Shown piece after piece: positions 35,191 to 47,820 of a DNA stretch of 64,000 bases. How positions within the stretch are numbered: the stretch's first letter is position 1; every line of letters starts with the position of its first letter. The position numbers and the translations under genes were made by a program. The stretch is from Zingiber officinale (lineage: Eukaryota; Streptophyta; Magnoliopsida; Zingiberales; Zingiberaceae): the NCBI RefSeq assembly GCF_018446385.1, contig NC_055993.1, positions 41,599,645 to 41,663,644 of the forward strand. The letters run 5' to 3'. The notes below the pieces were generated by a model that was not told the origin of the DNA, did no database searches, and worked only from the letters and a program-made list of their open reading frames with translations.

Positions 35191-36180
35191 TTGTTGCGTT
35201 TGGAATATTTGTAATCTTGTTCTTTCATGCAAAGATATAATCTTGCAGGAGATTTACTACCACTTGATCCAGAGATAGACAGAACATATCGAAGAAAAAG
35301 AAACTTACAGAGACAACAAGAAGAATAATAATCATCTAAAATGGTAAACAAGCCTCTTAAAGATTATGCAACACTTTATGCATGAGGCTTCGATCTAGCA
35401 TTAGTAGACCACCTATTGAAGCTAATAATTTTGAGATTAAGCTTGCAGTGATCACAATGGTTCAGCAAAATCAATTTGGTGGTGGGCCACATGAAGACCA
35501 AACCAACACTTGGAAGTATTTTATGAAATTTATAGTACAATGAAAATGAATGGAGTTCTAGCAGAACCAGTGGCTTAATTCCTTACTAGCTAATAGCATT
35601 ACATCTTGGGAGCAATGTGAGCAACAATTCCTTGATAAGTTTTATCCTCCTAGTAAAACTGTTCATATAAGGAATCTTATAGTAAGCTTCAGACAGTCAG
35701 ATTCAGAATCATTATTTGAAGTATGAGATAGGTTTAAAAATACGCTCAGGTAATGCCCACATACTTGAGAAGTTGTTAGTTCTACACACTTTTTATAATG
35801 ACATCAACTATCACACAAAGGTGTCCCTTGACTCTGCATCTAGAGGGGTATTAATGAACAAAAGTCTAGATGAGGTCGAAGACATTATTGAGAGTGTAGC
35901 TTAGAACTTTCATCAATGGACATCCAAAAGATGTGGAGGCTCCTTCTATAGATACCCTCTCAAGGCATCAAGAAAGTTTGACATGGATGCAAGTACTCTT
36001 ATATCCGCGAAATTGGATGTTTTGACTAAAAAGTTTGAGAATACGGGGACTAGTATGGTCAATGCAATTGTATGTGTGTGTGACACTTGTGGAAACATGG
36101 ACCATGCTCAAGAAACTTGCCCTTACAAAAGAAATTTGATGGAAAACGGAGCTTAATCGGAGTCTAGAGCCTCCAAAAGG
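35191..36180 (+). pseudogene. Athila-like gag, degenerate
   Basis: Fragments in several frames match Athila gag in order. A region like PLKEYA...(A)S is at about 35345-35400. SQW/NQFGG-like at 35455 and TWKYF at 35505 follow, then FLTS...ITSWEQCEQQFLDKF (35580-35645) and the frame 35716-35904 with HILEKLLVLHTFYNDI and ASRGVLMNKSLDEVEDII. An intact CCHC knuckle, CDTCGNMDHAQETCPY, is at about 36078-36125. This is the gag of the element whose LTR is 30966-32552, separated by the 32702-35190 insertion. Pol is absent; I see nothing of this element after 36180. Confidence 0.78.
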
Positions 36181-37236
36181 TCCGGACCATGCCTATGAGT
36201 GAAACATCCCTAGATTATCTCTCAATTTTTTTTTAAAAAAAAAAATAACCCTCTTGACATCTGCTATGTAGATAATCGTAGTAATAATTCCATTGAAATG
36301 ATCCATCTTATCCAATGTAAATGACGGCATCTCAAACAAGAGATTAACGATTGTGACTCACCACAACCTAGAAACTCTGTATTTCCATTCAACTAAATAT
36401 ATATCCAATTTAGTATCTTCAATAAGATCATAAACTCATAACCAATGACTTTTATCTTTAGTTGACTCCGTTACGATCCAATTGACTTAGTATGTTTAGT
36501 CATTTGATATTCATGACAATCAACTTAACTAGGAAATACAGCATATCCAACATCCACATACGTCAACTCAACTAACATTTTAGTCTATTTAAATCAAATA
36601 GACACAAGTTTAAGCTCGAGCATAGGAATCTAGCTAGTAGACTGGATAGTGAACTCAGCATTCCAATCGACTAAGACAAATATTAATCGATTCCATCTCT
36701 GATTTTACTCAAGTTACACATTGTATGCCTCACAATCCTCCTAGATCAAGATCATGCATAGACTATAATCAAGAATTCATGTTCCCCTATCTAACTCAAA
36801 TTATGAACCTAAATGTTACAGGGCATACAATCTCTCACAGCTCACTATCCTTTATTTATTACAGTTTTATATCATCCAATACTTCACCTTCCATCAGAGC
36901 CTTAATCCCTTGGATGCACCAAGCAATAGCCTAATAGTTATTGAATTATTTCTAATCTTCTTATCTTGCAGTCCCTCAAATGTCCCATATATCATCCTTC
37001 CTCGGACAAGGAATGAGATCATACTTGTTGATACTGAGACACTTAGGGGAACGATAACGTATGTTTAAACTTAGAACATGCACTGGAGTTTTATGTCAAC
37101 GTCAATGATTGTGTGGTTTATGTGCTTAGTTGATGCCTGTGAAAGAACTTGAAAGGCCAAACTTTATAAGGAAAAACAAGTTGAATGGGAAGAGTGTCCT
37201 ATATGATATAAATATTTTAACAGATGTCATTCTGAA

Positions 37237-37267
<31 letters not shown>

Positions 37268-38828
37268 TATTATTATTATTATTATTATTATTGATAGTAT
37301 TATTATTATTAATATAATAATATTATTTTTAAAATATATTAATAATAATGTCATTAAATAATATTGATAATAATATTAATATTAAAATTTTAAAATATTA
37401 ATAATAAAATTATTATTATTATTGATATTAATATTAATATGATTATAATAATAATATAAAATTAATTTTAGGGATGAAAGCTAGAACGAGAGGAGATAGG
37501 AGTTTGATCCCCGTTGATTTGGATTCGAAGATTCTCTGAATCTAAAAAAGTGAGGATGGGAATGGAGATAAAAACAGGGATAAAATTCGAGGACAAAAAT
37601 GAAGATTGACAAACTCATTCTCTCCCTATTAGTTTCATTGTCATCCCTATATAAACCTCCAAAAGTAAGTGAAAGTTTATCTCAGATACATTCATCATGC
37701 ATGGATTAAATAAGTTATATACACATATAAATTTTAGAATATATATATATATTTTGTTATTATCTTAATAGACTGTTGTTGGTTCTAATACGCACGCAAT
37801 TTATATAATTAATTAAATGATTTTATATTATATTTAAATCTATATCTATTTTAATATATTTTATTATACACCGGGTGAAATTGCGACCAAATCTTTTTAT
37901 CTGTCGACTGTTTCTGAAGCCAACTCATGCTCTTCTGCGACCACCAAATTGACACTCAGATGAGAGAAATGGTTTGAACAATAATTGATCCATCAAAGCC
38001 TCTTTAACAAATACAAGGGCGCCGACAGATTAAACAATACATTACCATGTCCTTTCCATGCTGCTTCTCCACTCACTTCTCATTACTTCCACGACTTCAG
38101 TGCCTTCGACCAATAATGAAGATTGTGAGACGAGGAAAGTAGATTCTGAGATCAGAAAGCATAACGCACTCCGGAACTGGCTTCTGCTAGGTGTTGCTAT
38201 TCAGTTTCCAGCTGATTGAAATTAAAATTTGTGGAGATTCGGATCTGAAACCACATACAAATCTCTTCATATGAGTGGATGACTTGTGTGATCCTCTATG
38301 CCTTTTCTGAGCTTGGATGGTGCATGCTTACCACGGGTGTTTTGGAGCTCCGTAGGCCTTTCCTTTATGCCTTTTTGTCACACTATCGCCAAAGGCTTAT
38401 TTATATTGCTTGTTTGGCTAACTTGTCTGCTTTTGCCTTAAGTAAAGGAAAGGAAAGCCTCTGGTCGAGTCATGATAAGCTAGAGCAATATTGGTCTTCC
38501 CTTACCAAGTTAGGAGAATCTTTTTATAATGGGTTCAATCTTGATATTTACCCTATAGCTTACTCAGATTAACTGTCATAGTCCACTGCTGATCGATCGA
38601 AACACAATGAGGGTCACATAAAGTGCAGCCATGCCACATGTAGATGTAAAACAAAAAAGCATCCCTTGGCATTGTGAAGCGCTGGATGACAACAACATCA
38701 CTGAAACATTACAAAAGTTTACAGTAAGCAGAACTAGACTTCAGTGCCAAAAAGGATGAGACCAAATTTGTACAGAAAGAAGAAACTAACAAACTGAGAG
38801 CACTTCTTTACCACCCCCCCCATTGCTT
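36181..38828. other. Intergenic, no supported gene
   Basis: AT-rich, with a poly-T/poly-A stretch at 36225-36245 and the AAT repeat at 37231-37445. The frames at 36725-36934 and 38279-38572 show no domain, no motif and no neighbour relation that would support a gene. About 38580-38828 is the likely 3' untranslated region of the PP2C gene. Confidence 0.5.
37231..37445. repeat. AAT/ATT microsatellite, inverted arrangement
   Basis: A run of about ten AAT units (37235-37267) is followed directly by about ten ATT units (37268-37295). Degenerate AT-rich AAT/ATT tracts continue to 37445. The halves are complementary. Confidence 0.9.
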
Positions 38829-40589
38829 TCAGCAATTACTTTCCAGGAATCCTTTGAGGAAGTTTAAGCCTTCCACTGATATACTTCTCCGAACTGTAGG
38901 TCTCGGGATGTGAATTAGAGGCGGCGGGTCTGGTGAAAAACATATAACAAGCACCGTTAGATTGTCGCCAGAGTTCCTCTTGAGCGCCTCCTGAACTAAC
39001 CCTTGAGAACACAGCGTCGGGTCATTATGTGCCATGAGCTCTTTCCTGGCCAATGTCACAGCACATTGGCTGGTCATTACGTCCCAAAGTCCATCACAGC
39101 CCATAATTAGGAACTCGTCTTCGTCAGTAAGGACTGTCTCCTGTAGCTCAGGCTCTGCACTCAAGGGACACAAAGAGCCCTTAGATCCCTTCATGTGCCA
39201 GTCACCAAGTGCCCGTGCGACTGAGAGCTGCCCATTTAGATATCCATCATCAACATAACCTCCCAGCTTCTCAATTCTAAGCCTTTCCGTGCTACAACTG
39301 GGTTTGTGATCCCTGGACAGGTCCACTGCTCGGCCACGCCTACCTAGCACTGCTCGACAATCGCCAACATTGGCAATAAACACAGTCCTATGTTGCAAAA
39401 AAAAAAAAAAAAAGACTCTATTAGCATGCAGCTTCGCGTGCAATTGGGAGATGACAAAAAAGAATCTGTTTGTTATCCAAAGAATAATGTCATCATACAA
39501 ACAATTTGCAAGCCAACGAAACTGTAGTGGTTATTGCTTCATTCAACTTTCCAAGTTAGTAAAATTTCCTGAGTTCATGATTTAGTAATTAGTTCACAAA
39601 AAGTTATTAGTGTAGTATTGTGACAGCTTAATAAGATAATTAGTGTACCAACTCTCTCAGTGGGGCACTGCAAACAACTATTTCATGTGGTTGGGAAGTA
39701 CAAGTAGAACTTAAGAAAATTGTTTTGTCGCAATAAATATAAGTTTACAAGCACTGACCTTCCAAAAATAAGGGCGGCAAGTGCTGTGGTGCCTGAGGTG
39801 ATGTCAAGAGAAGAGGCATCCGAAAAGGCGTAATCAGCTCTCACAAAAGCACTCTTGATTGCCTCGGCAATACATCTTGGGAAATTATCATCTTCAATTA
39901 TAAACTTCAGGATGTTTGTTCGAACAAAAAAGGCTGCATCTTTTCCACCATGACCGTCAAAAACCTGTCCATATGAAACCATGGGTTCTTACAAAGTTGT
40001 TGATAATTGTGATCCTGAAGTACAAATTCTTGCGTACATCATGTTTTAGTACAAAACAACAAGAGTGATGATATGGTAAATTGAAGAATAAAACGCACCC
40101 CATAGAAAGATCCTGGTAATGAGATATCTGCAGATTCTCCAATATGCTCTTCAATGTTGTCGATGCAGATGTGCTCATCTTCCATGCTCTGCTTCCCGCC
40201 AATCGCTGTGCAGCTTCCAGAACGGAGCCGTGGAGAGGACTCCGAACTCCGATTTGAAAGAGACATGAAGCCTAAACTACCGATATTCAGTTCCTGTAAA
40301 TAGATTACCCAACCAAATTTAGCAAAAGAAGAAGGGCAGTGGAGAATTAGATAGAACAGTTGAAGGGCGTGTCGCAGCATACAGATTCAGAAGCGACGTC
40401 CAACTGTGCGGCGCTTACACTATGCCGAATCGAAGAGCGAGGCGGCCTCGCGGCTTTCATCGATCTCGATCCTTCCGGTACTTCGCGGATCTCAGCCTCA
40501 GGGGAGGGTCCGCCATTCTTCTCGCTACTGCGCCGACTGTTCGTAATGCTCAAAGGAGTCAAATCAGTGATTGCTGCCATCTTCGTCAT
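38829..40589 (-). CDS. Protein phosphatase 2C (PPM family), four exons, 388 codons
   Basis: Serine/threonine phosphatase needing Mg or Mn, similar to the plant PP2C27-type group. Exon model: 40589-40383, 40293-40099, 39964-39759, 39387-38829. All introns have GT/AG borders and the phases join to 1167 bp with a TGA stop. Residues 1-90 are a poorly conserved, Ser-rich N-terminus. The catalytic domain holds MEDEH (107-108 acidic pair), FDGHGG (metal Asp 137), [30 protein letters not shown] (Asp 301) and GDNLTV (Asp 344). All metal-binding acidic residues are present. I see no signal peptide or membrane segment. The start at 40589 is the first in-frame ATG; a second ATG three codons later is also possible. 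It is the only intact host gene in the window. Substrates cannot be told from sequence. Confidence 0.93.
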
Positions 40590-41191
40590 CCGCTGCCACT
40601 TCTAACGAACTGCTACTCTTATCTATCGATTGACGATCTGAGACCAATAGCTAGCCTTCTGGCAACAACAGACACAGCAGAACTAGTCAACAAGCATCCT
40701 GCAGATGCAAATGCATTAGATTTAGATCCAGCGTCTCTATTTTCGTGGCCTGTGGATAAAGAAAAAGAATGGGGGGAAAACACCTACAGATTCCAACGGA
40801 ATATTCTATATCCCCAACCGGCGATTCATCGACAATTATGGGCAAGAAGAAACAAAACTCACCAAAGGTTCCAACTTTATGGTGCCGCGACAAGGAGCAA
40901 TCATGGGAGGGGCAAGAACCAGGGCAAATTGTGGATTCCGCAGATGAGCGAGAGGAGAGAGACGGTTGCTCTCCGAGCGTATATTATTATATTGAAGATG
41001 AGAAGACCAGCGACCGCAGTGGACGGCGAGTCGATGTGGCAGCTTTCCGAGGGTGGACGTGTCGATCGGGAGGAGACGCGACGACGGCGCTGAGTGAGCA
41101 CGCCATCAAAACTGGCGTTGCACGCATCACTGAACCTGGTAATGGTGACCGTTTGATTTCTCCTTTTTTTAGTTTGACGGCCGAGATTTGG

Positions 41192-41228
<37 letters not shown>

Positions 41229-41330
41229 AGAGTATAAATAGGAGGAAAAAAGTACAAAATAAATTTATCATTTTCTTTCTCTTTCTCCGACACTCTCTTC
41301 CATCTAAGTAAAATAATTATAAATTATAAA
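40590..41330 (-). promoter_or_regulatory. Upstream region of the PP2C gene
   Basis: GC-richer than its surroundings. It probably contains the 5' untranslated region and promoter, possibly with a leader intron. Long overlapping frames on both strands (40422-41311 plus, 40687-41293 minus) show no domain and conflict with one another, so none is annotated. A TA dinucleotide run lies at 41196-41225. Confidence 0.4.
41196..41225. repeat. TA microsatellite
   Basis: About 15 TA units upstream of the PP2C gene. Confidence 0.95.
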
Positions 41331-41746
41331 TACTTAAAGAAATAAATTTTAAATCTTAATAAAGATGGATATTTTGAATATCTATTTTTTATATGTATGA
41401 ATTATATTCTAAATTTATCTGATAGACAAATTAAAAAAAATGTATCTAATATAAACAAAAGTTAATAGCCGCAACAAATAAATATGACATGATTTCAACT
41501 TCAGATTTCGAAATTGTAAATATAAATTACATATTTAAGTAGAAATATTTTTCTAGGCTATTAGAGAAGTTGGAAAGTCGTCTTGCTTTCTTAAATGGAA
41601 GGTAGTTATTGTTATGGAGGGTGTTGGAGGCATGGCACAGGAGATGTAAAGTAGTTATTGTAGTCTTCTTTAATTGCCAAGAGGATATTATGGATAATTC
41701 TTATTGAACTAATACCTTAGAGTAAGTATAGGGTTTCATAGTCTCT

Positions 41747-41802
41747 ATGGATGTGATGCAATCATAAAACACTTATGGATGTGATGCAATCATAAAACAC
41801 TT
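41747..41802. repeat. 27-bp tandem duplication
   Basis: ATGGATGTGATGCAATCATA plus AAACACTT occurs twice without a gap. Confidence 0.9.
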
Positions 41803-42745
41803 AGCATGTGTTTAATTCAAGTTATTATATATAATTTTAGTTATGTGATTACCAGGTAATTACATAATCAAGATTATAAGAAATAAAAATATAATTTAAT
41901 ATTATTTTATTCAACCTACGTAATAAAATAAAATCTTATTTATTTAGAGGTTTTAATATATAACTTAATTTAACAGTTTACTGTATTATCCTTAGTTACA
42001 AAATAATCATACATATTATTATTTTTTCTCTTTTTAAATTTTATGTTTTATATATAGAGAGGGGGGATATTTTTGGACAAAAAAAAATCGTTAACCCTGG
42101 AAATAAAAAAAATCTTACTTTTCTAAGATTTTCCGATTCCAAGTTCCATGCTCCTTTTACCTACGCGTTGGGTATAGATTATTACTTAAGAATCATCGAT
42201 TACTTAAATCAAATAGAGTTTTTGTTGATAATCTTGGATGGATAACTAAGGTTATCAAGAATAACCTCTAATCAAATTCGATTTTTAAATAGAATGAATA
42301 TTTTAGAAACTTCTGAATGTAAATAAGTTATACTTCATTTGTTGAGTAAACAAATTAGGAAGAAGATCATCTGCCTTTCATATTAACAAGGTAAATTTGG
42401 ACATTTGGATTGTCAAAGAAAAAAAAAAAAAATAGGCTTACACAGTGATGGAAGAATTTAGAGATGAATTACATCAGCTCCTTGTCTTATGTATTAAAAA
42501 AAAAAAGATATGCTTGATTTGAGGAGTAATTTTATGAAGGTATTTGGAATGGTGAATTTGTTAAAGTGCAGAATGATCTCTAGATTGATACTATCTCTTT
42601 GAAAAGGTTAATTTGTTAATGTGCGGCATTTAATATGAATGAGTTATTTCCTCTTGAATTAGTTGATTGGATTTTAGTTTTTGTCTATCTGATAAATGGC
42701 TAATCAAATTAGTTTTTCATATTTTCAGATAATATAAAGATCAGT

Positions 42746-42915
42746 TATCAACATTCAAAGGATGATTATTCAATTTTCATCAAGGGTCGAGATACTTCTT
42801 TTATAACAATTCTCATATACATTGATGACTTATTCCTAGGAGGAAATAATCTACATAAAATGAAACATCTCAAACAATTTCTTCCTAAGTGTTTTACATA
42901 TCAACTGGTAGATAA
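42746..42915 (+). pseudogene. Copia reverse transcriptase relic
   Basis: One open block translates as YQHSKDDYSIFIKGRD, then ILIYIDDLFLGGNNLHKM and KHLKQFLPKCF. This is the catalytic YxDD palm motif of copia reverse transcriptase (here YIDD) with its usual flanks. No LTR or other domain of this element is visible nearby, so it is an old isolated fragment. Confidence 0.8.
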
Positions 42916-43189
42916 CTTTTGTGGGGCCCAACCGGATGCCCAAGCTCAATATTAGCTGGTTGAATATTTTTTTTAAAAAAACCTGGAGTACTTTATAGTT
43001 ATTAAATCTCCCACTCAAAACAGATATTTTTTTTATAATCACAAAGAAAATACCCATTGAATATTCTATAAGATTTAGAACTTCTTGTTCGCGCTGTCAT
43101 AATTTAAATAATTTAATTTTCAATGAAGTAAAATTTAAAAATAACTTCTATTGATGTAGTAGTACTAAATAATCCAAAAAGACACTGAC

Positions 43190-43665
43190 GATTAGTTAAG
43201 GGTCCGATGTGATCATGAGTTTTGATATTTAGGTAAAGAGTTTAAGTTAGGTTTATCTTTATATTTAATATATGTACTTGAATTGTGAAGGTTTACAAAA
43301 TACACATATACCTTAACTTGATGACTTCAGGTCCGATGAAGGATGGAGCATCCAAGGGACCGTGGACAAGGCAGCAAGGACAAGTCAAGGGAAGCACACT
43401 TTGAGACATATGCGAAGGATGACATTGGGACAAGCTGTGGGTTTAAATACATTCGAGAGACGAGAGTCAAAAGAAGGAGACTTGAAGATAAGAGGTCAAG
43501 ACTGCGAGGAAGAGTCAAGTGAGTCGTAAGGGTCTGAGTGCGAGAGGTGGGTAGGTCTAGGAATGTTGGAGGCGGATAGCAAGAATTTATTAAGAGTCTA
43601 GAAAAGGAAAATCAAGTTTTGAAGACAAAGTTTGATAAGAAGATGGCTAAGGTTAAGAATATTGG
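43190..43665 (+). mobile_element. LTR/gag fragment of SIRE-like copia family C, plus strand
   Basis: 43320-43560 is homologous, in inverse, to 54530-54775 of the minus-strand family C LTR (GGATGGAGCATCC, GGACCGTGGACAAGG, AGAGTCAAGTGAGTCGT). At about 43590-43660 it passes directly into a gag coiled-coil piece (LEKENQVLKTKFDKKMAK), matching KLERENYALKTKLDKLEN of the minus copy. The rest of the LTR and gag is deleted between them. Confidence 0.65.
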
Positions 43666-44214
43666 TGTAGATTGCACTGATAATCAAGTTTTGATGTATG
43701 ATAAATAGGTGTGTTATTTGTCTATCATTTTACCAAGTGTGCATAACTTGATAAGTCCAGAGGCCTAGAACACTAGGTTAAAGTCTAGCTAGGTTGATAG
43801 CTGGCACGAAGTCCAACTAGATTGATAGTTGGCAAAATGTCCAGATTGGTTGAGATATGGTAGAAGAAAGTCTAGTTGGGTTGACAACTGGCTGAAGTCC
43901 AGTTTGGTTGAGATCTTGCAGGAAGTCCTGGTGGGTCAAGAGACCTGACATCAAGGAAGTATGCAAATGGTAAGTGAGTTATGTCACTAGATGAGAGATA
44001 TCCAGTGATGACTAGTCCCGGTGGGACTATAGGTGTGGTCTAGCTTAGAGCCATTTGGGAAGTCTAAGCCGAGACCATGACTTGATCCTGGTCTTGGGAA
44101 GATAGGATATAAGTAATAATTTGATCATATTTTTAATGTGCTAATTCTATTTTGCAAGGTAAATTTTGTGCTTGGACTAATTTTTTATTACAGGAAAGAG
44201 AACGGAGAAAAGTG

Positions 44215-44560
44215 GTCCAGGCGCCTGGAAGTGCTTCGGACGCCCAAACTCTAGGTGCCCAGAGTTGCTCTGGGCACCTGGGAAAGGCTCAACGAGGAGC
44301 ACCTCGGGCGGGTGCCTGGCCAAGCACCCGGGCGATCTAGGCACTCAGGCGGTCGAGCGCCCAGAGCTGCTCCAAGTGCCCGGACCAGTGAAAATTCATC
44401 TTCTCCGTGTGGTGGATCACAGCAATTGGCCGACTTACATCAATGGTCCAAGCATTCGGAGGGGGTTCGGGCGTCCAGAGGTGGATAAACTTCGGGGATG
44501 AAGTTTCGACAAGAGTTTGCCACGTCAGCACAGTCCAGGTGCCCGAGAGGGGATTCAGGC
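44215..44560. repeat. GC-rich palindrome cluster in family B LTR U3
   Basis: Repeated imperfect palindromes are built on CCAGGCGCCTGG and on GGTGCCCAGAG...CTCTGGGCACC, for example 44217-44228 and 44252-44280, with further copies to 44560. They lie just upstream of the TATA box. Spacing is less regular than in the Athila-like arrays. Confidence 0.7.
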
Positions 44561-45293
44561 ACCCGGATGGGGCTATAAAAGGAGGTTTTGACTAGTAGCT
44601 TAAACACAATATTTGCTACAACTTTTGTTCTTATGCATTGCTCCGAGAAGCCTCCAACGATCCTGGAAAGCTGCTCCGACAACCTACGAGTAAGGAATTC
44701 TATTCATACTTTCTTCTTGTTGGTAATCTTTCATTTTACAGTTGTGTACTCAAATTTTGTAACTCATTTTTGAACTAATAATGATTTTCCAACGAAAGCA
44801 CTCAATGAGTACGGGCCTTAGAGTAGGAGTCATCGAAGACTCCGAACCAAGTAAAAAATTATTTGTGTTAGCACTTGTCTTTTCTTTTTCTTGCTTCTGT
44901 TCCTTAGTTTTATTTCCATTGCAAACTTGGTAATTTTAAAAGTAAATAACATTTTAAAAATCACGTGATTCACCCCTCCTCTCACGTGCTCACGATCCAA
45001 TAAGTGGTATTAGAGCGAGGTTTCACTTTGAATTGATGCAACCACCAATCGAACCAAGGGGGTTCCTTTGTTTTCTTTCTTCTTAAATTTCGTTCGGTTT
45101 TAAGATTTTTGACCTAGTTCAAATTGGTGCAATCTCCTCTTTTGGACAAGCTTTTCATGTTGCAAAATACTCTGAATTGGTGCAACACCAATCAAGTTTC
45201 TTTTTATACTTATCATCTCCCACACTACTAATCCAAGACCTAGTCTTGGGATTTCTCTATTAGTTTTTTTTTTATGTGCAAGGTTCTATCTTT

Positions 45294-46763
45294 AATGGCC
45301 CAAACCGAAGGATATAACACCGTTTGTCCCCCATTCTTCAATAGGGATGACTTCCCATATTGGAAGAAGTGGATGGAAATGTACCTAAAGACTGACATCG
45401 ATCAATGGCTCACCATTCGACGAGGATACAGGGCGTTGATGGATGAAGCAATTAAAGTATCTCTCGACCCAGAAAAATGGAATCCAGAAGATAAGAAGAA
45501 GGCCTAGATCGACTCAAAGGTGTTGAACACAATCTAGTGCGGTTTGACGAAAGAAGAATTGAACTGTGTTGGCCCTCGCGAGAATGCGAAGGAGTTGTGG
45601 GACAAGCTGATCAAATTACACGAGGACGCGATCGATTCAAAGGTAACCAAGAGAGACATACTTTTGAACAGTTTATTTAACATTAAAATGTAGGATGGTG
45701 AGACCGCAAGTCAGCTCCACGCCAGAATAAAGAATATCCTGAACGGGCTCCACTTAATCGATCACCAGATGGAAAATTGGGATATAATCATGTATGCATT
45801 AAATTCCTTTCCTTGAAACGAATTGTGGGCATCTATAGTTGATGCCTACAAGATTTTGAAGAATTTATCTAAATTAAAATTAGATGAACTCTTTTGTGAA
45901 CTCTAACTCCATGAGCAAACTAACTCTAAAAGGATCGAGAAAGGTATTACACTTCTTGCAGGTTCCTTAAAAGAAGTCAAGAATAAGAACAAACCTGAGC
46001 TAGAATCTGAGTCTAACCCAAATTCAGACAAAGAAGAATAACTGGTAAACATGATAAAAAAAGGTGTTTACCAAAAGAAAGGACTTCAGCAAAAAGGATA
46101 TTTAGAAGATGATCCAGTTAAATAAATTAAGGGTCACCTGCTATGGGTGCAACAAAAAAGGACACTACAAGCACAAGTGTTTGAAGTTGAAAGAAGATAA
46201 AGCCAAGACTACCAGAAGAAAGAAGGCATTAAAAGCAACTTGGGATGAATTATCCTCCAAAGAATCGAATGTTCAAGAACCAAAGCAACAGAACAATCTT
46301 GTGTTGATGACATCCGGACCGAAATCAGAAAGTGAAGCTGATGAATACGACGAATCAAGCCACGAGCCCATACTCATTTCCAAAGGTCTCAACAAGGTGA
46401 ATTCTAACCTAATTGCTAGCTTTTTAAAATCATTGCATGCTTGAAAAAAAAATTAGGAAAATCATAAACTCAAATTAATCAATTTCTTAAAAAAAGGAAA
46501 ACCTAAAAGAACAACTTAAAATAAATCCAATAGCGAAACCAGTTCAATCTGAAATTCCAACTCAAGTCTTAAAACTTGAGGAAGAAAATTTCAAATTCAA
46601 AAATAAAGTAATTGAACTAAAAGACTTTTAGAAAAATTCACAGCAAAGTCCAAGTACCTCGACATGATATTTGGGGTACAACAAGTTGTGTACAACAAAT
46701 CCAGACTCGGATATATTTCCAACTCAATATTCCATGACCCAGTCTAGACTCCCAAGTAATACT
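45294..46763 (+). pseudogene. SIRE-like copia gag, broken
   Basis: Starts MAQTEGYNTVCPPFFNRDDF at 45294 and shows PYWKKWMEMYLKTDIDQW, the UBN2-type gag pattern. A TAG at 45505 and further stops follow, with KELWDKLIKLHEDAID, LLNSLFNIKM and DGETASQLHARIKNILNGL in frame between them. An intact CCHC knuckle (CYGCNKKGHYKHKC) is in 46109-46444. The tail KYLDMIFGVQQVVYNKSRLG (about 46650-46710) is the usual SIRE-like sequence before the protease. The element is interrupted at 46764. Confidence 0.8.
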
Positions 46764-47820
46764 TGTTGGGACCGTGTGGCCGGCTAGAAGGGGGGTTGAA
46801 TAGTCCTGCACAAAATAAGATAGAAAATACCTTTCTCGGACTTAAATGAACAATTGCATAAATAAAATTAGAATAAAAAAACAGAGGCTCAAGGGATTTA
46901 CTTGGTTATAACCGGGGAGGTTGTTAATTTAAGGAAGTGAAGCACACTAAATACTCCTTCAGGCGGAGAAGCCTCTTATAGCAGTGAAAGCACAGAAAGA
47001 TGAAGCTAAACTAACAAAGGGAAGCACACAAGTGTTGTAAATGAAATTGCTTGTTGTTATTTAGCTTCTGGACCAATGCTGTATTTATAGCCTTGGTTGG
47101 GGCGCCTAGAAGGGTTCCAGGTGCCTAGAAGGGGATAGAACTTTATCCCTTTCGTAACTGATCGTGGTCAAATGCGATCTGGATAATCTGACATTTTGGG
47201 CACCCAGAAGGGTTCCCAGCACCCAGACTGATTCCTGGCGCCCGGACTCTTAAAGTCAACAATGTTGACTTTTCTGGTCCAGGACCTCTGCTCCGGTGCT
47301 GCTCGCCTCGGTCCGGGTCTTCCGCTTCAGCTCTGCTTGCTTGGGTGATTTTGGCCATCCAGAATAGGGCTCACCCGAACCCAACTTCTGGCCTTCTCCT
47401 CGAGCAAGCTTCCACTCCGGCTTCTCGTACCTCGAAATCGTTGCATGCTTCCTTCTCGTCCGCTAGCGTACTCTTCAACAACTTCATCCCTCAGACGCAC
47501 TGAGCCCGTCGGCTCTCTCATGTGCCAGCCTTTTCGCTAACTGCTTCTTTTGCTCCCCGAGCAATCTTCCGCTTCAGCTTCTCGTCACTCAAAAACATCG
47601 CACGCTCCCTTATCGTCCGCCAGTGTACTCTTCTGCAATACCTTGTCCCTCAGACGCACCGAGCCCGTCGGCTCTCTCCCGTACCGTCCTTCTCGCTAGT
47701 TATGTCTTTTGCTCGACTTCATATGCTCATAAGTTCCTGCATACTTAGACACATGGTTTAACACAACATGACCTAACTTAACTTGTTTGATCATATCAAA
47801 ACAACCTTATGGTACCAACA
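46764..47820 (-). repeat. 3' LTR of gag-only element
   Basis: Contains TATA (TATAAATAC, minus, about 47085-47093), with GGGCGCCTAG, CCAGGTGCC and GGCGCCCGG palindrome halves upstream (47100-47260). The frames at 47143-47761 are LTR shadows and recur in the other LTR. Confidence 0.82.

Larger units (their letters stand above)
41331..43189. other. AT-rich intergenic sequence, no gene seen
   Basis: Contains a 27-bp direct duplication at 41747-41802 (ATGGATGTGATGCAATCATA unit), several A- or T-runs (42062-42115, 42418-42432) and the copia relic at 42746. Nothing else is recognisable. Confidence 0.5.
43666..46763 (+). mobile_element. SIRE-like copia element (family B), 5' part
   Basis: The 5' LTR, 43666-45001, starts TGTAGATTGC and ends CACGATCCAA before a primer-binding site AGTGGTATTAGAGCG. 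TATA (CTATAAAAGG) is at about 44573-44582, with GC-rich palindromes directly upstream (44215-44560). It is followed by gag and cut at 46763 by the gag-only element. Pol and the 3' LTR are missing. The overlapping frames at 44152-44682 are GC-rich palindrome products. Confidence 0.7.

Noticed and set aside
38279..38572. 97-codon frame just downstream of the PP2C gene, plus strand
   Set aside because: No motif, no homolog I recognise, and no partner exons. Chance is the simplest explanation.
40422..41311. Long frames of 180-223 codons overlapping the PP2C first exon and upstream region
   Set aside because: Antisense to, or overlapping, a convincing exon. They include a TA microsatellite as coding and have no recognisable domain.
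44152..44682. Five overlapping frames, GC-rich
   Set aside because: GC-rich palindromes in the U3 of an LTR remove stop codons from several frames at once. No protein pattern is present.
47143..47761. Frames in the gag-only LTR, echoed at 51584-52247 and 32747-33016
   Set aside because: LTR sequence common to three copies. The Ser/Arg-rich translations carry no domain.
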